Source: Bimuria novae-zelandiae CBS 107.79 (taxonomy: Eukaryota; Ascomycota; Dothideomycetes; Pleosporales; Didymosphaeriaceae). Taken from it: a stretch of 64,000 nucleotides of DNA. The DNA is taken from the NCBI GenBank assembly GCA_010015655.1, contig ML976803.1, positions 22,595-86,594 of the forward strand, written 5' to 3'. Shown piece after piece: positions 44,258 through 56,029 of this stretch (positions are counted from its first letter, which is position 1; every line of letters starts with the position of its first letter). The notes below the pieces were generated by a model. That model saw only the letters and a program-made list of their open reading frames with translations. It made no database searches and was not told the DNA's origin. The translations under genes were made by a program, and so were the position numbers.

Positions 44258-45749
44258 ATGAATCCTTCCCGTATCGTACGATCTGCGGCATGCACCATCG
44301 ATGGCAACGGCACTAAAGTCAGCTTGAAAAGTGGCTATTCCAACGCAAAGGAAGCTCTCGAACTTACGAAGGTTCGATTTACCGAACGAAATGCCACCAG
44401 CCTAAAGCTCCATCACGAAGCTGTCAAGAGCTTACCAGGAGGAAACACGCGCAGTCTCCTTCACACAGCGCCCTTTCCTGTCTTCCTAAAGAAAGGCGAG
44501 GAATACCAAGTCTACTCCGAAGATGGCCATACGTAAGTAGTCACAGCCACATATGCAACCTGGAAATTAAGACTAACATGTCATAGCTACACTGACTTTG
44601 TTGGAGAGATGACCGCCGGTCTGTTCGGCCACTCCCAACCACTCCTCACTCAAACCCTCATCTCTACCATCCAAGACGTTGGTATGAATCTAGGTGGCAC
44701 CACAGAGTTCGAGGCCCGGTACGCTGCACTCCTCTGCGCCCGCTTCAGCCTCGACCTCATCCGCTTCACCAACTCCGGCACCGAAGCAAACCTTCATGCT
44801 ATCAATGGTGCTAAGCGATTCACTGGTAAGCGCAAGGTCGTCGTGTTCACGGGCGGCTACCACGGCGGCTGCTTCAGCTTCCCTGAGGACCATCCAGCGG
44901 AGAACTGCGTAGACCTTGATGAGTGGATCATTGCGGAGTACAACGATATCGAGGATACAAAAAGGAAGATTGAAGATAGTGACGATGTCGCTGCCGTCCT
45001 GGTGGAGGGAATGCAGGGAGCAGGCCCATGCATTGTGGGCACGCATGAGTTCTTGCACCAGATCCAAGAGTCCGCGAAGAAAGTGGGTGCGGTGTTCATT
45101 CTGGATGAAGTTATGACGAGCCGGCTTTCAGAGGGTGGGCTGCAGAAGCTCGAAGGTCTGCAGCCGGATATCACGACGATGGGGAAGTACCTTGGAGGTG
45201 GGATCACGTTTGGAGCGTTTGGAGGCAAGAAGGAAATCATGCAGATCTATGGTAAGTTATCTTGGCCAGCTAGTGCTTGCTAAATGTACACTAACCACGA
45301 GTTTGAATATAGATCCTCGCGTAGGGGGCACGCTCGCTCATTCTGGTACCTTCAACAATAATACCCTAGGCATGGTCGCCGGCTATGTCGGCATGTCACA
45401 GATCTACACGCCCAAGGTAGCTCGCGAATTCAATGCGACAGGTGACAGACTACGTGCGGAACTCGAGAAGATCAGTCAGGGAACGAAGATGACGGTTACA
45501 GGCCGAGGCACTATTATCGGCATTCACTTCTTGAAGGACGGCAAGAAGGATTTGAAGAGCTACAGGGAGAGGAAAGACGAATTTGATCTTAAAGACCTCT
45601 TCTGGTTCGAGATGATGGAAGACGGATTTTGGATCTCGAAGCGTGGAAGCATCGCGCTGATTCTCGGGACGCCGTGGGAGGAGCTGGAAAGGTTTGTGGG
45701 ATGTGTGAACCAGTTCCTGAAGAGACATGCGGCTTTGGTGAAGATATGA
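44258..45749 (+). CDS. Class-III PLP aminotransferase, glutamate-1-semialdehyde aminomutase-like
   Basis: Three exons: 44,258-44,532, 44,587-45,251, 45,313-45,749; introns of 54 and 61 nt with GTAAGT donors and CTAAC branch sites. They join to 458 residues, a normal length for the family. Landmarks: NSGTEA at 154-159 (phosphate binding), GYHG at 182-185 (ring stacking), LDEVMTSR with Asp265 (pyridine nitrogen), and Lys292 in TTMGKYLGGG (Schiff-base lysine). HSGTFNNNTLGMVAG follows in exon 3. No transit peptide is obvious. Fungi do not make tetrapyrroles from glutamate, so paralogues like this usually act in amino-acid or secondary metabolism. Its place 2.7 kb after the UstYa-like gene, before the transposon between them inserted much closer, suggests a pathway role. 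Substrate unknown. Intact, no RIP. Confidence 0.9.
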
Positions 45750-45946
45750 GAAGGACGAACAGAATGCCACTCAAATCATTCACGGCCAGTGCACTCGACA
45801 CAGAACAGTCATGAAGACCTTCTTCACACATCATATAGAATGAATGGTTACATGCAGATTTTCTTGCAGAAAATTGCAAAGCTTCGCAATGATTCAATGC
45901 AAGTGTAATCTTCTCACGCAACATAGTTTCTCCAGCGCATTCCTGC

Positions 45947-47034
45947 ATGGCTCCGAACTCCGACGTATCACCACCCTCTGAACAGCCTGCACTACCAATC
46001 GGAATTCCGGAAGATCCTCGCTCCCAAACCTCCTCACCATCCTCCTTAGGCCAAGCACAACGGCGCACAGCCTAGCACTGCGGCCACACCCTGCACCCTT
46101 TCACCACCCAAAGCTACGGCCTCTGTCCCCCATGCAGAACAGAAGACCGTATCCGTCGCGTCCAAGCCATGGCGAGCCTCCTCAAGAACAGCGAGAAGCC
46201 CGACCCCTACAGTGAACCCTTCTTACCCTACGCACAATACAGATTCGCTCACGCGGCATATTATGCCGAGCGGTGGGCTTTTCAAGCGCACATCGAAGGT
46301 CTGGAGGTACTAGTGGAGAAATAGAATAGTTGGGAGAAAGAGCATCCGACGGTATTGAAATGTTTGGATTGACGAGTACGCGGAAGGCGCTTGTCATGGC
46401 GTGGAGAGGGACGCCGTTTGTGGATTAGCTTGACTCTGACGATGATGCGCTTAAGGTGGAAAAAGCAGGCGAGGGTATCAGAAAGAGCGTTAAGTTTGCG
46501 TATAATGTCCAGGACGGCCCAATAAGGCATAGGCACTGCTTTCGTCGCTCGCATTGGAGTATGCGGCGGGTCGGTGGTCTGCGCCCGACGGTGAGCGGTG
46601 GGTGGATACGTCGTTTTGGCGGGAGGTGAGGTATGGGACACAAGAGTATGAACAGGAGCTTGATAGAACATGTGAGATAAGGGCTTCTTCACCTGATACT
46701 TTGAGTGAGATTGAAGACGATGGGAAGTTGGTATTGGCATGGCTTGAGAACGATGAGAGCGATGACTTGTGTAGAGGTAAGTTCGATCACCTGTAAGACT
46801 GATGAGTACAGATTGCACCGACAAAAGCTAGCTTTCCTAGATGAGATTCAAGAACTAGGACAAGACGTACGCGGGAAAACAGCGATTGAGGTACATGTCA
46901 AGGAAGCAACCGAGGACGCGCGTGCACGGCAAACAGACTTTCCGCGACCAAGCACAACGGCCTTCCGAGCAGCCGATGTGCCAATGCAAGCAGAGACAAT
47001 GGAACCGAAAATGGTTCAATTTGCTACAGATTAG
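45947..47034 (+). pseudogene. Broken hypothetical gene with CGH...CPPC motif
   Basis: From ATG 45,947 a frame reads MAPNSDVSPPSEQPALPIG and, after a TAG near 46,072, continues HCGHTLHPFTTQSYGLCPPC at about 46,075-46,135. That resembles a small Cys/His zinc-binding module at the start of uncharacterised fungal proteins. It then runs AYYAERWAFQAHIEGLEVLVEK to a TAG. The reading continues in another frame (TSTRKALVMAWRGTPFVD, DDALKVEKAGEGIRKSVKFAYN, then RHRHCFRRSHW) and shifts again to DTSFWREVRYGTQEYEQEL and TLSEIEDDGKLVLAWLENDE (to about 46,770). A last stretch (KLAFLDEIQELGQDVRGK) runs to 47,034. Several stops and at least two frameshifts, so a pseudogene. Function unknown. Confidence 0.6.
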
Positions 47035-47577
47035 CGCAGTCAACCGCCTTCAGATCCCTTAGACACTCAATCCCAACAAAACCGCGAGAATTCTACAGCG
47101 TCACGACCATGGCCATGTACACCATGCGGAAAGCACACTAGGACTACAAATCGTCAGCGACGAGAATCGGGATGGCAGACAAGAAGATCGAAGCATGTGG
47201 ATATGGGATCGTGATGGCGTTGGGCCTGGTTTTGGTGTTGTGTGAGATAGTAACGTACCTCTATATGGTAGGTAATGCTCGATTTGCTATCCAGAGCCCG
47301 CTAGATCACCTTATGTAATTTTGAGACCCTGGCTATACAAGACTACGTTAGCAATCGAAGTTTGGCTGTTGATTATTTATCCTAGGGTAACTTATCACCC
47401 TTTCCCGCTAAAAAAAAATATAGCATTTATGGCCTACTTCTACCTTAACACGAGAGTCTGCATCGTTTAGACGCCAATACACTCAATCTTTCTAAGGTTG
47501 AAAGTGATAGATTCTTGTAACATAGCGGATCATGCGTCTCTTAACTTGGCGAGCTCTAGTGAAAGGCAGGTGGGAAC
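47035..47577. other. Intergenic, nothing recognised
   Basis: About 540 bp of near-normal composition with no supported gene. A poly-A stretch near 47,410 and short open frames only. Confidence 0.4.
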
Positions 47578-48458
47578 GTGCACGAGGCAAGAGCTTTCTC
47601 CCATCCGCGCCTTCTACAAAAACCCACAGACCGTGCCTGCCTTTACCTCCAGCCTCAATTGCCTCCCTCCACGCTCACCCAGTCCGCCCAACCAATCACC
47701 GACCATGGTCCCACCTATTATTCAACAAGAGCTTATCATTTCAAACACCTTAGCGAAAGTATTATTTGGCCCACGATTATACTCCGTGTACCTGCTCTAC
47801 CAGCCATCGATCCAGGACCCCTACTATAGCCGCCTTTACTCGAACCGGAACAATGGCAACAGGTGTGCACTTGGGTGCAGGCCTTGACTACCGGAGGGCT
47901 TCCGAGTGTACGAGTATATAAGCAGTTCATGAACTGGCTACGTCTCTGGGGAAAATTTTTCCCTAAACATCCGGCACCGACGACCGATCTTACAATCTCG
48001 AAAGTGTGTGGCCATTCTATGCACCCAGAAATCGGGATGCATCTTGGGGAAAACACGGCGTGTCCTATGTGCATAATCCGGTGGTCCATCGAGGCTTTGA
48101 CCCGGGTATGGCGAGCTTGGCAACTAGCGGGTGGCCCGCACCGGAGAGCCTGCCCTATAAGGAGGATGGATTGCCCCATTGGGAATACAATATGCTCTGG
48201 GGTATCTGGAGATTTGAGAAGGCCAGATGGGCGAACACGGTGTCCCATCTCGGGACCTTTGCTTGGATCGAGGTCGCGTGGGAAGCCCCAGAAGCGCAGC
48301 AGGCGGATTTGTTAGTTGCAAAATTCTATAAATGGCTTAGCACGCATCGTCAAATTCTCCCCTACTACACTAATCTTTATACTAAGTTAAAATTAGCAAA
48401 TAACGCGCTGCCTACCCGCGTAGCTTGCTATAGGCGTCTAGGTAAGTTAAGGCTGTAG
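47578..48458 (+). pseudogene. Second broken CGH...CPMC-type hypothetical gene
   Basis: A frame from about 47,578 contains one TAG at 47,827-47,829 (probably CAG) and continues EPEQWQQVCTWVQALTTGG, then MNWLRLWGKFFPKHP. At about 48,003-48,075 it shows a Cys/His module (VCGHSMHPEIG, then ENTACPMCIIRWS). After LAGGPHRR the sensible reading moves to another frame (SLPYKEDGLPHWEYNMLWG, then FEKARWANTVSHLGTF) until the sequence merges into RIPed DNA at about 48,330-48,458. So one nonsense change and one frameshift. The Cys-Gly-His ... Cys-Pro-x-Cys spacing resembles the neighbouring pseudogene at 45,947-47,034. The start is uncertain. Function unknown. Confidence 0.5.
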
Positions 48459-50000
48459 ACTTACGTGTGTAGCGCGTGTACTAACAATTTTTTAGTGTCG
48501 TAGGTCGTGCAGTATGCCCACAAAGGCCACGCGCAAGCGCCGCAAGCCGGTAACGCTTTAAAACATTGAAGAGGAAAGGGAGGAAGCGCGACAGGAGGCA
48601 GCGCAACGGGCCATAGAGCCTCTAGCGCGTCCTGTAAGGCAGCGTAAGGCACATAAGTCTGTTAGCTAGGGTAGTTCTCTAGAAGAAGTTACTTACCTTA
48701 GTAGTATAGTTATAGCTCTGCTATCCTTACTAGGTAGTAGAAGGTTAAAGCCTAAAAAGTTTTTAAAAGCAAAGGCTACTATTACTCCTTATTTTACTTT
48801 ATTTTTATACTTAGGCTTAATTCTGCCTTTAGTATTAAAGGGCCTGCTATTAATTCTATAACTAAATAGATTACTAGATTAGTCCTTTTATTATTATTAC
48901 TATTACTACTATTACTTAAAATAAGGCCTAAAATAGAGTCTAAGGTGCTATTAAATTCTAAAGGACTAAATAGTTTACTAGGTCTTATATATAAGTTAGA
49001 CGTATTATACTTGCTTAAAATTAATAAAAAGCTTAAGATTAGTAGTATAAACCGCCTTAATTACTAGGGCCTATAGTTAGAGTAACTGGAGTAAATAGTT
49101 AATAAGATACGTAATAGTAAGACTACTAGACTTGCTAGTAAGGTCTATAATATAAAGAGTAATAGCTTATAATACAAGGCCTACTGTAGTAAAGCTTAGT
49201 AGTGTTATATAACTATTACTAATTTTAGTAATAGTGTAAGCGTATAGTTCTTTAAGGCTCTTAATAATAAGGTATAGAAGTACAGGAGTGTTCTATACGT
49301 TAATATAAAAGTAGAATAGTAATACTATATAATAAAGGTAAAAGGCATTTAGTAGATAGTACGCTAATAATATATTATCTAACAAGCTAAAGAGTCCGCT
49401 CGAGATGGTAATTAGCTATACAACAAAGAAACAATTAATAGAGACGAGGGCGGAGCAGAGACAAGAGTAGTAAGCGAAGAGGTAATAGATATAGGCTAAG
49501 TGGACGCGGACTGCTAGAAATTATTAAAAGGTAATTATTAAGTAGTAACGTTATAGGGAGAGAAAGACTTATAATATGACTTTTAGTTTTTATTTTATCT
49601 TTTTTAGTGCTTTAAATATACACTTTAATATAGAGCCTATTAACTAAAAATAGTAAGCCTATTAAATCTTTTTTACTATAAATAGCGTGTCTTTAAACTT
49701 ACTACTACTAGGTATTATTAATAATTAGTAGCGTATTAGTAGCAAGCTCTTTTATAACCTAAGTAACAAAAAAAATTATAGTAAGGATTAATATTAAATA
49801 ACTTTATTAAGAGAGTAGAGCTTGAGGCTAAGTGTCTCTAAGTAAAGGACAAAGTATAAAGAATTTAAAAGAATAGAGATAAGAGAGAGGAGAAGAGAGA
49901 GTAAATAAAGACCTAAGATAGGTTCTTTTAAGACGCCTTTTATTAGTAATAGTAGTAATTAATATACTAGTAGCTGCCCTAGCAACCGCCTTAGCCACAT
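48459..50000. other. RIPed transposon debris with unidentified plus-strand frame
   Basis: Strongly TA-rich. From ATG 48,514 a plus-strand frame starts MPTKATRKRRKPVTL and continues EEEREEARQEAAQRA and RQRKAHKSVS, with stops at likely Gln/Trp codons. Farther on KSPLEMVISYTTKKQLIETR appears near 49,390-49,450, with a charged helix-like stretch. I cannot assign it to a family. The charged start resembles the antisense ORFs of the Gypsy elements only in composition; no Cys cluster is visible. Confidence 0.35.
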
Positions 50001-50056
50001 ATGCTACTATTACCTATGCTACTATTACCTATGCTACTATTACCTATGCTACTATT
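50001..50056 (+). repeat. 15-bp tandem repeat (ATGCTACTATTACCT)
   Basis: Almost four copies of the unit; a degenerate continuation follows the solo LTR at 50,452-50,490. The solo LTR inserted in it, duplicating CTATT. In frame it would encode a repeated TYATI string. Confidence 0.85.
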
Positions 50057-50451
50057 TGTTAAGGTCCCAAAGGGGTAGCTGGTCCCTAAGGGGCTAAGGT
50101 TGGTTCTCGGGCAGGAATACTGTAGTAGGACAGGAGAGGGTTGTAGTGATAGCTTGCGCTTGTTACTAGGGCGTTAGTATTAAAGGTGTGTATAGTATAA
50201 TCAAATCAATAAGGTTGCTTATTTAGATCTAAACGATAGATTAATAAACAGGTTAAACACGAATGCCATAAGGGTATTCGTGCTAGGTTATATACATGGT
50301 CATTTCTGCCATCCCCCGTTCCCTTCCATCCGGGATGGTTCTGCTTGGCGGGATGGTAGATCACGTGACCTCGGTAGTGCAGTCCCACCTTGGGTTACCC
50401 CGCTGCGCTCACCGTTGGTTGTTCTTTGTTGCGATTGTTTAGATCTCAACA
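50057..50451 (-). mobile_element. Solo LTR (395 bp), TSD CTATT, related to Gypsy LTR at 13,492
   Basis: Starts TGTTAAGGTCCC and ends AGATCTCAACA. Flanked by CTATT at 50,052-50,056 and 50,452-50,456. Shares TGGTTCTCGGGCA, the AACGATAGATTAATAAACAG stretch and the CTTGGCGGGATGGTAG motif with the 448-bp LTRs. Little RIP. Orientation taken from the minus-coded Gypsy whose LTRs read the same way. Confidence 0.9.
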
Positions 50452-50456
50452 CTATT

Positions 50457-51350
50457 ACCTATGCCGCCGTTACCTATGCTACTAATTACTTTAACCCTAT
50501 TATATATTTAGCCGTAACCTATTTCTTATCCTCTTATAATAGACGCGTTATTATCTTTAAGTCTAGTTCCTAGACGGGGTAGTATAAATTTAAGGGCTAT
50601 TATAAAGACTTTTTTTAAGTAGGTAGTCTTCTAGTAGCTAAAAAATAAGGTAAAAGATTATATAAAACCTAGGCGCGTAGCAAATAAATAAAAGTAAATA
50701 ATTAATAACCTTTATAAGATATCTAAGCTTAACTCTTTATTATATACTATCGCTACTTACTTTAGGTTAAAGGATAGAGTAGTCTATTACTTCTAAAAAA
50801 AACCTCTATCTATTTAAGCTAATATACAGGGCGGCTAAGGGCATAATAGAGCTACTATATATATAAAAGAGATAATAGTATTTCCTTACTATTTAAGTAA
50901 GTATTTATAGCGTAGTAAGATACTTTAGTATTAATACCTAGTAAAAAGTCCGCCCTTTACTAATTAAAAGTATTTAGTATACGTAAGTTTGAAGACTAGT
51001 ATATGAAGCCTGCCCTTACGCTTAAAGTCTCTTTTACTTAAATACCTTACCCTCTTCATGCCTATATCTAACGCCCGCGTGCGACGCCCTCTTACCCTCT
51101 TACTTACCCTGCTACGCTATCTACTTATTATTATCGTTATTACTATAAGTATATTGAAGTTTACAAAACTTATAAACTTAGAGTCTTTACTAAGTCTATT
51201 TATAATTATTATAATATTTGTGCAGCTATCGCTTTTAGGTAAGGTAATAATAAAGTTTATTATAATATCTTTTTATCCTTATTTATGTAGTAGTAAGAGC
51301 TTTTACAGGCCCTATTTTACTTCTTTTTATAGTTTAGTTCTGCTATAAAT
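50457..51350. other. RIPed region, unidentified
   Basis: AT-rich, with a hydrophobic plus-strand open frame at 51,058-51,348 (Ile/Leu/Tyr-rich) that I consider a product of the base composition. It probably belongs to the 3' part of the decayed Gypsy whose RT lies at 52.6-53.0 kb, but no LTR was found. Confidence 0.3.
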
Positions 51351-54300
51351 ATTATAGTTCTTAATATACTACCTTAGTTAGATATCCTTAGGAAGAAGTA
51401 GTCTGAAGTAAAAATCTTATAAGTATTTTCTTATTTTAAGTATTCTAAAGCTAAGAAACTATACGCGACTACTTTTAGCTTTATTTATAAAAGTTTTAAT
51501 TTTAGTACTTATTATCTTAACTTATAGTATAGGTACCTTTAGTTATCTATAATATATTCTAAAATACTAATAAATAACTTCTACCTAGGTTCGAACTTCC
51601 TAAGCCCGTTCTTAACACAGACCTTTATTTCACTATACACGCTATCTTTATCGTATTCTACCTCTTACTATATCGTATTAAAGTCTAGGTCGCGTCATTT
51701 AGTAGGGTTATTACTTTCTTAAAGGGTTAATATAGGTAGTTTAGAACGTATTAGGTAAGCGAGTACTAGGTCCTTATTTACTTAAATATAATTAGGTTCC
51801 TTTATAGTAGCAGGTATTTAGGGGATAAAAGACTTTAAGCTATTTCTCTTAGTAGCTTTTTAAAAAAAGTATAAAGTGCCTTAACTTTAATTTATTATTT
51901 TTTACTATTCTTTAGTAGATCTTAGTCCCTTTAGGAAAAGGCGTTCGTTCTAGAGTTTATTAACTTTAATTTATATATAAATGTTATATTAATATAACTA
52001 AGTATATCTACCTATTAAACGTGTTATTTGTCTAACCTTTGTTTAGTAGCGAAATACGTAAAGTTCTTATAATTAGTATAGACCGTAAGGTGCTTTACTA
52101 CTTAATATATATATATATTTATTTATTTATGTATTTAATAACTACGAGTATCTCTTTACTATAAATAGCATAGTTATATTCTGCTAAGCTATTCTTTGCT
52201 AAGAAGTAAGCTAATAAACGTAAAATCCTATTATTAATATACTAAGAGAAGCATTACCTAATTAACTAGCTAAAGGCGTCTACTTTTAGTACTAATTTTT
52301 ATTTAAAATTAAAGTAGGCTAGCGCAGGGTCTATATAAAACTCCATTTATAAGAAGTTAAATACGTACTATTACTCTTATTCCTGGATAAATTCTATTCC
52401 TTTACTAGTAAGCTTTATAAGGGGGCTTACTATACTAAAAAAAGTTATATATAAATTTTTAATAATAGTTCGCGAAGCCAATAAAGCTCTACCCTTTTTT
52501 TACTAAAGTTAGTAGCTCTTATTTCTAAATTATTTAGACTTTATTTAGGTCTATGCTTACGTCCTTATTAACTTTTATAATAAATCTATAGTACTTAGTC
52601 TTTTTAACGCAGAACTTAGAATTCTTAATATTTAAATATAATTTTATAGTTCTTAACTTCTAGATTACGATATATACTTTCTTTTATAGTCTTTTAGCTA
52701 CTATTAGAGAAAATAAGAACATTATCTATATACGCTAAGTAATAGTCGTTAAGGTACTCCCTTAGCAGCTAGTTAATATACTACTAAAACATACTTAGCG
52801 CGCTAACTAGGCTAAAAGAAACTACTAGCTACTTATAAAAACTAAATTAAGTTTTAAATACTATCTTCTATTCCTCGCATTTTTACTATTTAAAGCTTCT
52901 AAAAGGCTTAAATTATAATAAGTTTACTAAACTATTTAGCCTTCGCGAGGAGCTAAAGGGTCTTACTAATTAATAATAAAGAGTACTAGTCCTTCTTTAA
53001 GATAGCGTTTAAGGCTTAGTAATTAAAATAAAACCGTGGTCCTTTATTAAGTTTTTTAGTAAATAATACTAAGATAGCGGCGCTAGACTTACTTACTTAA
53101 ATATAACCTTTATCTAAGTATTTAATAAGCTCTTTTTAAAGGACAAGCAACTCTTTACGAGTCATATTAAATAGAGGACTATAGGGGATATCTAGGGTCT
53201 TACTATTATTTTTTACAAGAGGGATAAAAAGATCTACTCTGGGTCTACAGTGCGGGGGGAGCTTGTTAGCTTATTCCCTATAAAAGACACGCTATAAGTA
53301 TTTAAAAGCTTTAAGTAGTAGCTTTTATAAGTTTACCTTTAGTTTACGGATTAATGCCTTCTATATATTTTTTATTAATATAAAAATTACCTTAGCCCTA
53401 TTTCTTAGACGTTAATTACACTAATCTAATGCTATAAGAGCTATAGCTAATACCTTTTAAAGCTTTATTAATAATTTCTTACTTTTTTAGTTATAAATAC
53501 AGGTGCCTAAACTTCTAATCTAAATTAATTGCATTACTAGGGCTATTTTAACCTTATTTTTTTCTAGGTTAAGCTAAGGATTAGATTATATAACTATTAA
53601 TATTTACTTCGAGTTAAACTACTTTGCGTACGAAGAGTCACATGCCTTTAATACTAATAACCTTTTATAGATATGGTAGGTTCTTGCGCTATAGGTAGGG
53701 TTTTATTATAATTTTTTTAATATAAGTTTAAAAGTTAGATAACCTAAATTAATTATTATTAACAAAAATGTAATGTTATTAATAAGCAAGTATATTATTA
53801 TTAGTATTAAATCTAGCTATAGCCTTTAAAAGTTATTAAAACTTATTTTTTTCCCTTTTCCTACTTTTACCTCTTAGCGGCAACTATTACCAGGAGGATC
53901 TAGTTTTTAAAATTAGTAAAGGCTATATTAAACTCTTTATTAAAGGATTTTTTAGTAGCGGATATAGCGACGCGAAGTTGTACCAGTTTATTATAAATAA
54001 AAGTTTAGAGTACTTTACGCGATATCCTATATCTTTATAATAAAAATAGAAATTATTCTTTTTATAGGTTTCTATTACCTCCCGCGACATCCACATGGCT
54101 TATTTCTAGATATTACTAGACCTGTGTCCTATAGCTCTATCCGCCACGTAGTATCCTCTATCTTAGCTTTATTAGCTAGATATCCTTCTAGGGTTAGCGT
54201 AAGTAGATTTTTAATTTATCTTATCTAGCGCCCTGCTCTCAGTAGAGAAATTTGGTAGCTATAATTTATTTTAAAACAGGTTTTCTTTAATCTTATTAAC

Positions 54301-54928
54301 TCTCCTCTAGGCCCCTTATAGGTCCTAATTATTACTTATATTTACAATAACTATTTAGTCCTGTAAGTTATCGCGAAGGTTTTAACAGTATAAGTTTTTT
54401 AGAATCTTTTAATTATACTCCTTAGCTTTTATAGTGTAGTTATTAAAGTTAAAGTTAAAGTTATAAAACTTTTAGTTCCCTTATTATATTATAAGTAAAT
54501 GATTACGCGCGATTTCTTTAATTAGGTAATTATAAAAGTTATAGTCTAATAATATCTAAAGGTTATCTTTAGTGCATTTTAGATAGTAGTTTAGGTATAT
54601 AATACCCACCGTTGCTATACGTCCTATTAATTAACTAATAATATATTTAAGTATATTTCTAAGGTAGTTCTTATCCTCTAGGAGCTTATATTACATTACT
54701 ATCTTAAAATAGTAGTAATCCTGTTATTATTAAAGTAGGCTAAATTAAAGATTTTAGCACGATAGCTTCTTCCTTAGTTTAAAATAGACTTTACTATTAA
54801 TCTTTTAGTAGCTTTATTTATTAGTTTACTTTTAATAGGTAATTCGTACCTCTTTTCTCTTAAAAGTATTATTATATTATTAGGGATTCTTAGTGCTTTT
54901 TTATTATTTCTTTAATTATTCTTCTTAG

Positions 54929-55405
54929 TGTTAAGTCCCTACGGGTAGCTAATCCGAGATGGGGTTAAGGTTGGTTCTCTAGCAGGAGCGATGTCGAAAC
55001 AGGAAAGGGTGTATTGATAGCTCGCGCTTATCAATGGGGTGTTAGTATCGAAGTGAGGTGTGTCACAATTAAATTAATAGGAGCCTAAGTGAATCTAAAC
55101 GATAGATTAATAAACAGGTTGAACACGAGGTGGAAGAGTCTATCCTCATGTTCTATATATACTTAGCATGCTCGACTTGCTCGCTTCGAGCATGTCAAGC
55201 ACAGCCTTAGCTTTCTGCATATACTCGACTTGCTTGCTTCGAGCATGTCGAGCGCAGCCTTAGCTTTCTGCATATGCTTGACTTGCTCGATTCGAGCGCT
55301 TCGAGCAGTCACGTGACCTGCCTGTTGCTGTGCCACCATTGGCTCCCATAAGACCTTGGCCGTCTCAGAATGTTAGCCTAGTGATGCTAAATACAGATCC
55401 TAACA
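54929..55405 (-). repeat. 3' LTR (477 bp) with extra 53-bp repeat
   Basis: Starts TGTTAAGTCCC and ends CAGATCCTAACA. Contains two tandem 53-bp units beginning CTCGACTTGCT and ending TTTCTGCATAT, plus a partial third; the other LTR has one fewer. The units hold the palindrome-like CTTCGAGC/GCTCGA motifs. Confidence 0.92.
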
Positions 55406-55503
55406 TTATCCCCTCTCTCCAACGATTCGTCCTTAAATCACATAACCTGTCTTACTAAATAGATAAAGTTTAGTTACCCCGCTTCTTAGTGCGCTTTACT
55501 ATA

Positions 55504-56007
55504 ATGTCTTCTACTAAAGCCCGCGCTATCCGTCTTAGCATTAAAACTTATTATAATAGTGTTATCTATCCTATCTCTTGTAATTATTACTTACTTTTTA
55601 GCTCTAAGTGCATTATTATGCTATCGTCTAATCCTAACGCCTGTCTAAAGTGTTCTAAGTGCATCTATGCGCAGAAGTCTTGCGTAAACTTATCGTAGGC
55701 ATTATTAGACAAGACTTATAATAAGTATAAAAAGAAGGTAGATGCGGATAAGAAGTTATTAGTAGAAGTGTTAATCCGACTTCTATAAAATAAGAAAATA
55801 TTATAGTAGGCTAAGGAGCGTGCTAAGAAAAAGGCACAATGCCTCATGTCTAAAATAGATGCCGCTGGAGAGTTGGAAGCAGAGGCGGCGTTAGAGGACT
55901 ATCCTACTATAGCAGCCACTATTAGCTTCTCTCCTCTAATGTAGTTGACACTAAGGTTATTAGATAATTACTCTGGTACCTTGCCTACAACCGCGAGCGG
56001 CTCTTAG
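55504..56007 (+). pseudogene. Antisense Cys-cluster/coiled-coil ORF of the Gypsy element, RIP-degraded
   Basis: Opposite strand to gag-pol, between pol and the 3' LTR. From ATG 55,504 it is open for 64 codons: MSSTKARAIRLSIKTYY, then Cys positions PISCNYY, SSKCII, NACLKCSKC and AQKSC. After a TAG the frame goes on with a charged helix-like stretch (NKYKKKVDADKKLLVEVL, AKERAKKKAQ, AAGELEAEAALEDY) and stops at 56,005-56,007. Same order as the ORFs at 14,069-14,680 and 31,129-31,802. RIP-type stops at least four. Function unknown. Confidence 0.6.
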
Positions 56008-56029
56008 GTATATTCCTGTGGTATTAGTA

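Noticed and set aside
44690..45240. Long frames opposite to the aminotransferase exons
   Set aside because: Mirror frames of a GC-rich coding exon; no motif and no start context.
47863..48315. 150-residue open frame taken as an intact gene
   Set aside because: Protein-like sequence in its second half lies in another frame (48,006-48,458), so it is better explained as a frameshifted pseudogene.
51058..51348. 96-residue hydrophobic frame that could be a membrane protein
   Set aside because: Ile/Leu/Phe/Tyr-rich because the RIPed sequence is AT-rich; no start context and no support from neighbours.
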